Shown piece after piece: positions 49,901-60,224 of a stretch of 64,000 nucleotides of DNA. Within the stretch, counting starts at the first letter, position 1. Each line of letters opens with the position of its first letter. Source of the stretch: Apiotrichum sp. Y4204 (taxonomy: Eukaryota; Basidiomycota; Tremellomycetes; Trichosporonales; Trichosporonaceae); assembly GCA_025531455.1 (NCBI GenBank), contig JAMYHL010000024.1:310001-374000 (forward strand), in the 5' to 3' direction. The notes beneath the pieces were generated by a model, which was not told the origin of the DNA, did no database searches, and worked only from the letters and a program-made list of their open reading frames with translations. The position numbers were made by a program, and so were the translations under genes.

Positions 49901-52900
49901 ATGGCCGGCGCAGCGGACGGGCGCGGGTTTGGGTTTGGCCGTGAGTGCTTGTGTTGGCGGTGCTGACGGCAGCGAACGCCGAGGCGGGGCCGTCGCGCTT
50001 GCGAGCGTCGACATCCATCGCATCCGAGTCTGCGTCTTCGAGGTCGGCCGAGCGACGGCGGAGACCAAGATCACGTAGCGGATCGCCTGGCTCGGACGCC
50101 AGCATTTCACCCAGCACGCGACGCAGCTCCAACAGTGCCGACGGCGGACTCGAGTGGTACATTGCGGATTTGGGGCAGCACATGCGCGAGTCGGCAGCGA
50201 CGGCGGCGGGACACCTGCCAACTCGGGACGGGTCCGCGGGGACGTACCACTTTGGCGAGATTGAGGCGGGGCCGGTACCGCCGTCGGGGACGCTGTGGGC
50301 TGCGGACGAGAAGCGGCGGTTCTTTGCCGCGCTGGCGCGGCACTCGCGCTTGCGTGCGGATCTGATCGCCGCGGATGTGCGCACAAAGAACGAGTACGCC
50401 GTGCAAGAGTACCTCGACGCGCTCCGGTACTGGGCCGAGTACGAGGGGAAGCGGTACAAGGGAACAGGCGGGGAGGCGGGCGCGTGGCGCGATCACCTGC
50501 TGTGGTCTGGTGTCGGGCAGGTGGATTCTGCGTTTATCGACCGGGAGGCAAGGCTCGCAGAACGCGTAGAGGAAATGGCCGCCGCAGCTATACCCCCGCC
50601 ACAGGAGTTTCGGCGGCGCGCAACGGAAACGGACAACATTCTCTCCTGGGGCGGCCACCTGGACGACAGCAAACTGGAGGCGCTGGGAACCCTGCTCGAC
50701 GAGGCGGAGACGACGCGCATATCCGACCTCGCGGGGGTACACGTCCCGGACGCGGTGGACGACGAGCTCTCCCTCTCGATCGCAAAGGACAACGACGAGA
50801 TTGGGATAATACAAGCTATTGAGAAACGCGAGCGCACGCCCGCGCAGCGCACACGCCTGCGAACGCTGCTGAACCGCAAGAAGATGCGGGAACGGACGCG
50901 GATAAAGGTCCTCCTCGAACAGGGGTTTACCCCGCAGCAGATTGAGAGTGCCGGCGGGGCGGATAAGCTGTACACTGAACACAATGGGTCGAAGAAGCGG
51001 CGGGGGAAACGCAAGCCCCCGACGCAGATCAAGGACACCGATGCGGCGGTGCAGCATCTCGCGAGGCTGCATGCCGACGCGTTCCTCACCGAACGCGGGT
51101 GGGAGGTGCTCAACTTTCGTCGTATTGCGGAGATGCTCAAGGCCTCGGCACAGGAGTATGACGAGGTGGTGGAAACCTCCAGGCCGCAGCTCAAGAGAGA
51201 GCCTTCCCCGGAACCCTCGACTACCGCGACCACCGCCGCGCCCGCCGCAACCTCCTTCTCGGTGGTAAGCGACCTGTACACCGAGCTCCTGGCGTATCTC
51301 AAGCCGCTGATCTACACGACCATCATGGTAGCGGAACAGCATCTCCCGCAGACGGACGACACCGAGGTCACACCCGCCCACGTCATCGCCGCTCTGGGAT
51401 TACGCGGCGAGCTTGCCAAGCTGAAAGCGGAGGCGAGGGCCACACGGGGCGGGTCTCGCTCGCGCCGAGGCAGTGCGGTTTCTTTTACCTCTGAGACGCC
51501 GATTCTAGCCGACAGAACCCCGGATCCAGGAGCTTCGGCCTCCGCGCTGGGGTCCGCACCATACTCCCCATCCCTCGTCCCGGTATCATGGGTGGCTGCC
51601 TCGGCTGATGTCTTCCTAGACCACGAGGAGTCTGTCGTCGAGTCAGATACGGAGCTCGAAAGCGACCATAGCGACCGCGATCTTGAGGTCGAGACGCTTA
51701 CCGATGAAGAGGACGCAGAGCTCGACAAACTCCTCGACCGCGCGGATGACTGCTTTGACGCAATCCTGGGCAACCAGCTGCGCGAGGCACTCGAGGACGG
51801 GAATCCGAAGCTTCTAGTCGACGAGTGGCGGTACGGCTGGCGCCGTGGGCGGAAGCGCAAGACGCGTCCCGTAAATGAAGACCTTGTCTCTGCGCTCAAG
51901 GATGCCGAAGATGGTGGGTGACCCTCTCGACTAATCTGATACCAGACTACGCGATTGTAGCGCTACAGTGGGAGAATACGCGTCGGAAACGGGCGCGCCG
52001 CAAGACGCTCCCCGAGTCGCGCCGCTCGATGCGCGCAAAGGCCCGTGCGCTGAAACGAAGGCCGAAACGCGAGCCGTCGCTCACTAGCTCATCGGACGAG
52101 GAACAGCGCGATATCATGGCTGCGGGGTGGGGACGCGGCCGCGAGGAGTTTTCAGATTACGAAGACCGGATCGTTCGGGATGCGGATGGGTGGGGCGCAC
52201 GCGACACGGACTTTGAGGAATCCAGTGACGACAGTCGGGAAATGCTGGACGAAGAGGATTTCGACGAGGACTCGGGTCATGAGAGCCCAGGCCGCGACGG
52301 TCCCTCCGGCGCCGAGGACGGTTCCGAGGACGAGATACGCCTGGTAGCCGCGAGCGACCGGGGCTCTGGAGTGGACGACAATGGCCCCGAGGAGACGATC
52401 CCGATAGCCAGCGACGACGACCTCGAGTCCCTTGCCGATAACGACCTCGAGTCCGAGGAGGGCTCAGGACCCGACCGCTCACCGACTTGGGAGACAGTCG
52501 CGCCGAAGCCCGCGCAGCCACAACAGCGGACGTACCGCACGTACAAACGGGTGCGCCGCGCACCGAGCGAGCCCGAGGAGGAGGAAGATGAGCTCGAGTC
52601 CTCGCCCGCGCCAATGCTTAAACGCGAGCCGTCCACCGAACCGAATGGCGCAGTCGAGCCAGCTGCCCGAGAATCCCCGGAGTCTGCAGAGTCTCCGAAG
52701 TCTCCGGAAGCGGGGCTGGACAGCATGATGGAGGTGGACGACGAGCTCAACGACCTCCTCGAACCTGTCGAGCCTGCTGAGGGGATACAGACTCAGATCC
52801 AGACCCAGACTCAGAGTCAGATGGACGACGTCGTCGACACGCAGCATACAATCCCCGCGCCGGAAACTGTCGAGCACACCCAGGTCTCGCTAGTCGAGGA

Positions 52901-52940
52901 GGAGGAGGTGCAGTCCAGCTCGGACTGGGATGGAGATTGA
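49901..52940 (+). CDS. SANT/Myb-domain protein, Rrn5-like (Pol I UAF?)
   Basis: Three exons, 49901-49940, 49973-51913, 51946-52940, giving 991 aa. After a Ser/Arg-rich start, a SANT-like helix set is visible at about residues 110-165 (LWAADEKRRFFAALARHSRLRADLIAADVRTKNEYAVQEYLDAL), with the Trp and two aromatic residues of a SANT fold. A long helical middle part contains VVSDLYTELLAYLKPLIYTTIMVAEQHLP, resembling a histone-fold-like tail. The C-terminal about 330 residues are very acidic (Asp/Glu/Ser), with proline-rich linkers, ending near SSDWDGD. This layout recalls fungal Rrn5, a UAF component in Pol I transcription; the similarity is pattern-level. I do not exclude another chromatin SANT protein. 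No damage seen. Confidence 0.68.
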
Positions 52941-53809
52941 TGATGCATCTTGTATTCTTGCTCTGACTTGGCAGTTAGAGAAATACGGATTGCTTGCTGC
53001 GGTCTGCATGAATGAAATCGCAGCTCGGATGCTGTGTTTCGGGGTCGAAATGGGTCGTGGCGCGGTGTCCGGCAGTTAGTGTGTGAGGCGGGTGCTCTAT
53101 GGTTGTTCCTTTCTTCGTACTCACAAGATGCAATTTCAACGAGTTTCACGCTGACATATCGCACGGCCCAGAGGATTACAGTAATTACACACGCATAGCC
53201 GAGATGATGATATTATTACAAAAATGTCTTTCGTTCCCCTGGGCTCTGAACTTGTGCTTCAAACTCGTACTGGGACTTTCGATGCAAAACGGTGTCCAAG
53301 ACGACCGAGGTCAGCACAAGCGTCATCTGAAGGCGGCGAATGAGGGAAAGACTCCTGTCCTCGCCAAGAGTAGGCTTGTCGTTCCCAAAATTCTCCGTGT
53401 TTCCTTGTCCCTACAGTAGGCCACATTGCCATCAACCACTACAGTCCCAACTTGGTGCTACCGGGCACTTCGAGATTTTAAGCAGATCCTTCAACATCCG
53501 GCGGTCCTCGGATGAGCACACAATCTTAACAAATGCGCGGCCTCGCAGAACCGCCTACAGCAAGTGGACCACGCCAAACAAATAAGCCAGGTCTAGAGAC
53601 GAAAAGTATCTCAAAACACAAAATAACCACTTAATCTCCCCCTTCCGCCACATGCCACAAAACACAGGCACACCTCGCACCGCCACAACGCTTTCCCCCC
53701 TTCTTACAGACTACAAACTCACCAGAAACCCCTCCCGGCCTCCCGGAAGCCGCAACGCATCTCCACGTACCCCAGATAGTCTCCGCAGTGCCCAAGAGAA
53801 GCAAAAACT
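52941..53809. other. Intergenic, before the tRNA cluster
   Basis: About 870 bp, AT-richer than average. No gene recognised; the short plus-strand frames are not conserved-looking. Confidence 0.55.
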
Positions 53810-53880
53810 ACATCGCCGGGGAATCGAACCCCTGCCACAACCTTGGGAAAGTTGCATGATACCATTTCACCAACGATGTC
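53810..53880 (-). tRNA. tRNA-Gly(CCC), no intron
   Basis: On the minus strand: acceptor ACATCGT (53880-53874) with GCGATGT (53817-53811), discriminator A53810; D stem GTGA/TCAT; anticodon stem CAACT/GGTTG; loop TTCCCAA with anticodon CCC (53848-53846); T loop TTCGATT with stem AGGGG/CCCCG (the outer A-G pair mismatched). 71 nt. TTTTT follows on the minus strand (53808-53804), fitting Pol III termination. It shares the ACATCGT acceptor with the tRNA-Gly(GCC) at 54626. Confidence 0.9.
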
Positions 53881-54183
53881 GCGCCGTGGTTGGCGGAAAT
53901 GTGATTTGCGGCGCGTTTATATACCGAAACGCGAGGGTGGGGTCGAGACGCTTTGATCAAGGGACTGTGGCCCTGTGGTCAATGCCTGCAGGACGTCAAG
54001 GCCCGTATCCTGATGTTTGGAGTCTGGGCTCGGAGTCGGGGCTGAATGTATTGGTAAGAATCCAGCGATTCAAGTGGGTGAACAGCGCCAGTCCTGCAGG
54101 AACCAGGGGCGCAACCCCCCCTCCTCCCCCGTCCCCTCCCCTCTCTTCAAAGCCCCTATTCGTTTCTGGCACGGTTTCGTGTG
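53881..54183. other. Spacer between tRNA genes
   Basis: About 300 bp; a C-rich tract (CCCCCCTCCTCCCCC type) near 54114-54140. No gene seen. Confidence 0.6.
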
Positions 54184-54271
54184 GTGGGGGTAGCTCAGTG
54201 GTAGAGTAGCAGATTGCAATGGCTGTAGGCGAGTTATCTGTTGGTCCCGAGTTCAAACCTCGGTCCTCACT
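54184..54271 (+). tRNA. tRNA-Cys(GCA) with a 16-nt intron
   Basis: Acceptor GTGGGGG (54184-54190) with TCCTCAC (54264-54270), discriminator T54271; T arm CCGAG-TTCAAAC-CTCGG. Anticodon stem GCAGA (54209-54213) with TCTGT (54237-54241); the loop is 23 nt, so about 16 nt of intron follow position 37 (about 54220-54235). Anticodon GCA at 54216-54218. TTTTT at 54303-54307 is a candidate terminator. Confidence 0.88.
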
Positions 54272-54625
54272 TGTGGACAGAGCACAGTTAGCTGTTCTCT
54301 TGTTTTTGGGTTGGTGAGCGAGAAGAGCTGCCAGAAAGCGGTCAGAGCGATTGGAGCATGGAGCTACGTCTACGCCATACATTTTTACATTTTTGAGTTA
54401 GTGGGTACATTCAAGGCGGGAGTCGACGAGTCGACGAGTTCACGACCAGGTTCAGACCATCCGCGCACCAATCTTCTTCTCTGATACTCGTACACCATCC
54501 AACTCTCGATAAGTCAATGGCCGCACGAAGCAGCGTTTCCCTCGTGTCCGAACAGTGCGACCGAAGCTACTTCATCCTGCAAACGCTGCGCGACGCGGCG
54601 TCCTCCCTGGAAAGCAGGTATCGCA
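54272..54625. other. Spacer between tRNA-Cys and tRNA-Gly
   Basis: About 350 bp; nothing recognised besides the Pol III T-run at 54303. Confidence 0.6.
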
Positions 54626-54703
54626 ACATCGTTGGTGAAACGGTATCATGCGTCGTTGCCAGGCAGCCTCGACGCGGCAGGGGTTCGACTCCCTTACGAT
54701 GTA
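54626..54703 (+). tRNA. tRNA-Gly(GCC) with a 7-nt intron
   Basis: Acceptor ACATCGT (54626-54632) pairs perfectly with ACGATGT (54696-54702), discriminator A54703. D stem GTGA/TCAT; anticodon stem CGTCG (54651-54655) with CGACG (54670-54674); the 14-nt loop leaves a 7-nt intron (about 54662-54668). Anticodon GCC at 54658-54660; T arm AGGGG-TTCGACT-CCCTT. TTTTT at 54729-54733 follows. Confidence 0.9.
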
Positions 54704-55799
54704 TGGCCCGCATTAGTGGGCGTGTCTCTTTTTCTGCCCCGGGGGCCGTGTTGCATGGAATCTCAGGCGAGCTGAATCACGGATATCATGGGTCATGGGT
54801 GGAGCTGGTGGAGATTGATGATGGATCGCGGATCAGTTTGGCAGTGTGGCACTTTGGTCGTGTGGCGCTGACGTGATGCCCTCGGATGTCGGATGCTGTT
54901 GGCATAGCGCCACTGGCCAGAGGACGCGTTGTTGGGGGTGTACTGTATATACACGAGAGGCCTCGGCGCTCCGAGGACCGAGAAGAGGTTGGGAGCTCTC
55001 GGAACAGGGCGTAAACATAGCTACTAGCACTCCCCATATCCCCATCGCCATATCGCCTGCCTGTCTCACACGTGGCTCTCCATGAAACATCCACTCTCCG
55101 CCGCCGGGCAGGCGATCTGCTACAATCTGGTGCGATCTGGTGCGATCTGCTGACCTACGGTCTACGGTCTCATCGGTGTGGGACGCTGTATTGATAAGAT
55201 AACCGGATCCACATTCCTTCCTCCAGAGGGGCCGACGTGCGCCGACGGGGCCGAGTAGGTGCAGCTTTAGCTTGATGGCCGGATCCGAGGAAATGGACGA
55301 TCGCGGGACTCTCTTCACCCGGACCTCACTGGGTTGTCCGATGGTCTGGGGGAACAGCCGACGGCCGGGTGTGCATGCGTTGTGGCGTGGCATTCACACA
55401 TGTTTTGCTTATGTAGCTCTAGCGCAAGCTCTGATGCCCGCCGGCGAGGCACGGTGGAGGCTACATCCTTACATCCCTCAAACGCGACGTCATGCCGAAC
55501 TATTGTTTCTGGGTGCACTCGCCGCACTCGCCGACGGGTTGACCTCCACTCACTAGGGCGACCTCCACTCGCTAAGGCGCCCTCCACTCTCTCCACACTT
55601 TGATGTGCAGTTTGAGGAATTGTTGCAAGCGAGGAACGTATCGTGGTCACCATCGGGCACGATAAAGTTCCCACTGCCCAGTGATGGCGAGGATTGGAGG
55701 ATATAAAGGAGGGCGTTGAGGCCTCAGCCCAACATCCATCTCACCAGTCTCCTCACTCCCTCCTACTCGTACCTCACCACAACTCACTCTCAGCTCACA
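54704..55799. other. Intergenic, upstream of the short-chain dehydrogenase
   Basis: About 1.1 kb. Contains a doubled TCTGGTGCGA and doubled CTACGGT at about 55126-55168, and the 19-bp tandem repeat listed separately. No gene recognised. Confidence 0.6.
55541..55592 (+). repeat. 19-bp tandem repeat, about 2.7 copies
   Basis: Units at 55541-55559 and 55560-55578 (GACCTCCACTCRCTARGGC) and a partial third to 55592. They lie about 210-260 bp upstream of the dehydrogenase start; possibly part of its promoter. Confidence 0.75.
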
Positions 55800-56899
55800 A
55801 TGTCCACCGGCGACTCATTCAACAAGAAGACGACCGCGCAGGAGGTCGTCGATGCCTTCCCCGAGAACATCAAGGACCGTATCAGTAAGTGCCCCGCATG
55901 AGTTCTTCACTAACCGCAGTCGTCGTCACTGGCCCCAGCCCCGGTGGAATCGGGTACGAGACCGCGCGCGCGATCGCAACCAAGGAGCCCAAGCTGCTGA
56001 TCCTTGCGGGCCGCGACCAGAAGAAGTGAGTGACGCGAGTGAGTCAAAGCTAATTCCAGGCTGGACCAGGCGCGCGACGATATCCTGAAAGAGACGCCTT
56101 CCGCAAAGCTCGCCTCGGTGGTGCTTGACCTCAACTCGCTCGAGTCGGTCCGCAAGGCCGCCAAGGACATCGCGGCGCTCGGGGACGTCGACGTGCTGAT
56201 TAACAACGCCGCCGTGATGATGAACCCTTACAGCACGACCAAGGACGGCCTCGAGTCGCAGTTTGGCACAAACTACGTCGCGCCGTGGCTCCTCACCAAC
56301 CTGCTCGTTCCCTCGCTGCTCAAGACGCCCCACCCCCGCGTCGTGTTCGTATCGTCCATCGGGCACCGTGCGAGCGACATCCGCTGGGACGACATTGGGT
56401 TCGAGGAGGGCAAGACCTACGACAAGATCAAGGCGTACGGCCAGTCCAAGACGGCGGCTATCCTCAATGCTGTCGAGCTGGCTGAGAAGTACGGCCCCAA
56501 GCTCGTCGCCATTGCGCTTCATGTAAGTGGTCGAAAACCTTCTGTACCCTAGCTCACGCTCAGCCCGGCGGCATCAACACCAACCTCGGGCGCCACATCG
56601 CCGCGGAGGACATGCCGATGCTCAAGGCTTTCTACAACGAGGACGGCACCCCCAACCCCGCTTTCGAGTTCAAGAGCATCCCCGCGGGCGCGAGCACCAC
56701 GCTCACCGCCGCCTTCGACCCCCGCATGGACAAGCTCAACGGCGCGTACCTCTCCGACTGCCAGGTCCCCAAGGTGATCGAGTCGGACGGCACGGTCGAC
56801 GCTCTCGGCGTCGATGCGCTTGCTCCCTATGCCAAGGACAAGGCCTCCGCCCGCCGTCTCTGGGAGATCACGAACAAGCTTACCGGCGAGAACTTCTGA
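55800..56899 (+). CDS. Short-chain dehydrogenase/reductase (classical SDR)
   Basis: NAD(P)-dependent oxidoreductase. Exons: 55800-55884, 55920-56025, 56060-56522, 56564-56899; phases close to 329 aa. Rossmann motif VVVTGPSPGGIGYETA (TGxxxGIG-like, with an extra Gly-Pro-Ser-Pro), LNSLESVRKAAKDI (the dinucleotide specificity region), NNAAVM, VVFVSSIGHRAS (catalytic Ser) and YGQSKTA (catalytic Tyr and Lys). PGGINTNLGRH follows the active site. This arrangement is that of retinol-dehydrogenase/WWOX-like fungal SDRs; the substrate is unknown. ATG at 55800 is chosen because the leader with a CT-rich stretch precedes it. Confidence 0.92.
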
Positions 56900-57370
56900 T
56901 TCTCCAAACGCAGCGTAGCGTCTCCGAGACGAAAGTTTGTTTATCGTATATGATTGTTCGGGCTGTGTATTGATTCTATGTAGCTTTTCATGCTTGTGAC
57001 AAAGTCGTGGGCACAATCGAGAGAGGGAGGACGTGGCGTGTCCCCTCCACGCACAGCAGCTGGCAACACTGCAACGCAACGGGAGAGAGAAACTGCATAG
57101 AACCCGGACAGCAATCCACTTGTGTCTGTGCGACCCGGCCACGTTCGCCAATCGCCAACACACTATATTATCCACATTCTTTGCACAGCCGCCACCATTT
57201 TACAATCGTCCTCTCGCTGTCGGATCCGAGTTGATCCCCCCCAACGGTCCCAACAACCCGATCTCGGCATGCTCGGCAAGGATCAGCAGCACGATGGCAG
57301 ATTCAGGAACAGCGAATCAGTGCTGCTAAGATCAATCCTAATGAAAACACGAATAGATCAAGCGTGTACA

Positions 57371-57429
57371 TTTTTTTACAGCGCTCCCGTTATTTTTTAC
57401 AATCTTCGCTATTTTTTTACATCGCTCCC
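57371..57429 (+). repeat. Degenerate tandem T-run repeat at the left end of the element
   Basis: Three ~20-bp units, each starting T6-7ACA. TTTTTTTACAGCGCTCCC (57371-57388) and TTTTTTTACATCGCTCCC (57412-57429) differ at one of 18 bases; a diverged unit lies between them. Confidence 0.65.
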
Positions 57430-57770
57430 ACCGAACAGCGGCGCCGAACGGACCGAACATCTGCCTACAACATCGAATGCAGCATGTCAAGTGTGCAGTG
57501 AACTGGTTACTCTTGAGTGACATAGCCAGCTGAATAGAGTCTTTGCAATGCATGTGTGGTAGGCAGTGAACAAGATTGAAGGGTATTTTGTGACATGAGT
57601 TTTGTTTCCTGTTCTGTATGTCACCATGCATTGTCAGCGCTTATTGCATTCCGGGGTCACATTACTGTGATGCAGAGGTAGCATATCAGCCTTGTTCGAC
57701 TTCTACATGCATTGTGGATTGCTTGTTCGCCGTCGTTCGGCGCGACGATCACCGGAGCGATGTAAAAAAA
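57412..57770. mobile_element. Candidate MITE with TA-flanked terminal inverted repeats
   Basis: 359 bp bounded by TTTTTTTACATCGCTCC (57412-57428) and its perfect reverse complement (57754-57770). Both ends are flanked by TA (57410-57411 and 57771-57772). A second inner inverted pair, GCGCCGAACG (57441-57450) with CGTTCGGCGC (57734-57743), extends the symmetry. No coding capacity. TA duplications are the hallmark of Tc1/mariner insertions; no transposase is present here. A second copy elsewhere would be needed to prove it. Confidence 0.5.
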
Positions 57771-58059
57771 TAGGCCTGATTGAAAAATCAGAGAGAAGTG
57801 ACGAAATAAAATATTTCCGCATAGATCAAGGTCCTCTAAATATACCCTTCACAAAGTGGGCTAATCGGCGGGATCAGCGGTTTAGACACACACGAATGCG
57901 CTAATCAGGGCGGGCAAATGGTAGATCAGGGTCCATATTTTCGAGCTAATGCACCGCCTCACCGCCCCCCACCCCACGCGCAGCATTCTGACGGTCTTCA
58001 TAAAAAGGGAGTGCCTCACATTGCAGTTTGCCACCCACACCCCCCACCCACCCCTGACG

Positions 58060-59799
58060 ATGGCCTTTCACGTCACCAACCCGACCGAGCACGAGAACGA
58101 GAGCGTGAGCAGCCTGCAGACGACGGCATACACCGCGTCGGCCGGGTACGGCCTGCTCGACGACGTGCCTCCGACGTACGACGATGCGACGGGCACGAGC
58201 GGATCCGGCTGGGCGCCGTCGCCCCTTGCGCCGTCGTATTCCCGTAGCGACCGGCTCACGGTCACGGACGACGGACGCGGCGAGGGGTCCTCCTCTTCCC
58301 AGGTCCGCGCCCCCGTCGCCCCCTCGGCCCCCTCGGTCCTCTTTGCCGGCCCACCCAATGCCGAGCCCATGATTTCGCGTGACAAGGTCGCTGCCGGCCC
58401 GCACATCGAGCTCCGCAAGGTCTTTGGCAAGCTCGAAACCTGGGACTCGAAGCTCCGTGACCGTGAGTTAATCGCAGGAAAAAGTGCTGAAACTGGTAGC
58501 GGAGGTGCTGTACGATTTTATCCGCGCGCAGGCGCTCAACCCGCCGCACATCAAGATTCGGTGTTCTGGTGCGTTGCGCTGACGCGTCGTGTCGGGGGTG
58601 CCACTTTTAGTGCCACAGCCCAATATTCGATTACTGCTCGCTGACTTGCAGGCAAGCACTACGAGACTGCCCAGGTGCAGACGCTCGTCAACGATAACGG
58701 CAAGATGCGCACCATCTCTCAAGGACAGCAGTACCTTGTCACCGACTTTGACTTTACGATCGACCTGACGCCGGTGTATGGACACGAGAACAACCTCGCA
58801 AACGTCCACCTCCTCGCCCGCCGCCCGCACGTCCCCGCCTACCGCGGCACGCATCAGAAGACCTTTGGTGCGGCCGTCCCGCCAAACGCGTACCCCGGCA
58901 AGCGTGTCGTTGGCCGCGTCGCGAACGGGACGGAACGCGACCTGTGGGATGAGTGGGGCAAGTTCTGCAAGCAGCGCGGACGCGCCCCGTGGGCCGACAT
59001 GATGGGCGACGAGGAGTTCCGCGCGGTGTTCTCCGGCCGGAGGGGCCCGCGGATCAACCTCGGCTCAGTGGTGGATGGCCTGAACGACCGCATCGCGGGT
59101 CGTCGTGGTCCCGCCTCTGACGAGGAGTCGCTTCTCCGCTCGCAGAATGAAGGGCCCGACGCCGCACTCAGGCAGTGGTGCGAGGCGTACTGCGCCGACC
59201 CCGGTCTTCTCAAGAGCTTCGTCCTCCAGAAGGTCATCTGGGGATGGGACATGCGCAACCTCCAAACCGCCATCGAGCGCGCAATCCTTTCGACCGGCTA
59301 CCAGCCGTCCAAGTACGGCATCAAAGTGGACTTCAAGATGACCGACGACGACAGGATCACGGTGCGGCCAGACAACTTCCTTGTGCGGATCACGCGCTCG
59401 GGCATCTGGCTCTTCTTCCTGTGGATCACCCTCATCTACCCGATGATCTGGCTGTGGCAGCGCCTCAGCCCCCGCGGCGGCGCTCCGTATGAAGTAGCCA
59501 CCGCAAACTACGCGATGAAGTTTTACCCGCCGCTGCCGAGCACGTTCCCGAACGAGACGCTCGACCAGGCCCGCCTCCGCCTCCCGGCGCTCTTCAAGCT
59601 CCACCCCGAAGTCCCCCGCAACCCGTTCCTCATCCGCGGCCCCAAGGGCGTGCACTACCTTCTCGGCCGCCGCGAAGGCGAGTGGTTCCGCTCATGGGAG
59701 GACGTCATCCGCATGGGCGTCCGCATGCGCTACCAGGGCGAACTTGTTCAGACTGTCGTGGATGACGACGAGGATCCCCCCCAGCTCGACGGATATTAG
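58060..59799 (+). CDS. Conserved fungal membrane protein of unknown function
   Basis: Exons: 58060-58462, 58500-58568, 58652-59799; phases close to 539 aa. The N-terminal about 120 residues are low-complexity (Ser/Thr/Gly/Ala). A folded region follows (HIELRKVFGKLETWDSKLRD, EVLYDFIRAQALNPPHIKIRCSGKHYETAQ, YLVTDFDFTIDLTPVY). One strong hydrophobic segment (SGIWLFFLWITLIYPMIWLW, about 440-460) would be a transmembrane helix. The last about 80 residues hold LFKLHPEVPRNPF and a short acidic tail. I know this arrangement from uncharacterised fungal proteins but no named function. The first intron must be 37 nt (58463-58499); the shorter 15-nt reading gives the wrong frame. Confidence 0.72.
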
Positions 59800-60224
59800 A
59801 TGGAGCTGACTCTGGAGAGGAGCTTTGTGTTGTGTTGTAGAGTTTTTGTTGGTACATATCTATACGGGAGAAAGAGCAAAAATACATGAATCGTTGTGAT
59901 CTGGGACTAGGAAAATATTGCGCGCGGAGATGACACGACCTTTGGAATCGTCTCATGTACTCTTGCACCTCGGATCCTCTCTCCATGAAAAGGAGAACGA
60001 TGCCTATCTGTGGTTGAGAACTGCCTCCGAATGTACCGGGATGAAGCGTTCACCGCAGACTGCAAACGTCCTTCACCAGTGGCCGGAGCTCCAAAATACT
60101 GTAATACTATCATCGAAGACGGCCATCTTGCCCTCTTTCCCGCCCATTCTGTTTGTCCTACAGCACCTGATCCTTTGGCATACGCCGCATCCTGCAGTCA
60201 GCATGCGCTCCGCAATCTCCCCAC
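59800..60224. other. Convergent intergenic region
   Basis: About 425 bp between the stop codons of the membrane protein and the acyl-CoA dehydrogenase. Nothing recognised. Confidence 0.6.

Larger units (their letters stand above)
56900..58059. other. Intergenic with a MITE-like element
   Basis: About 1.16 kb; the central part is AT-rich and holds the inverted-repeat element listed separately. The rest has no recognised gene. Confidence 0.65.

Noticed and set aside
50107..51381. 424-codon antisense frame across the Rrn5-like gene
   Set aside because: Complementary shadow; the plus-strand gene has better composition and splice structure.
57669..57705. tRNA-like sequence (GCAGAGGTAGCAT ... TTCGACTTC)
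   Set aside because: D-arm-like and T-arm-like words are present but no acceptor or anticodon stem pairs; inside the MITE-like element.
58463..58477. 15-nt intron in the membrane protein gene
   Set aside because: It has GT and AG ends but leaves the wrong frame; the 37-nt intron ending at 58499 gives the conserved frame and a normal length with a branch-like TGCTGAAAC.
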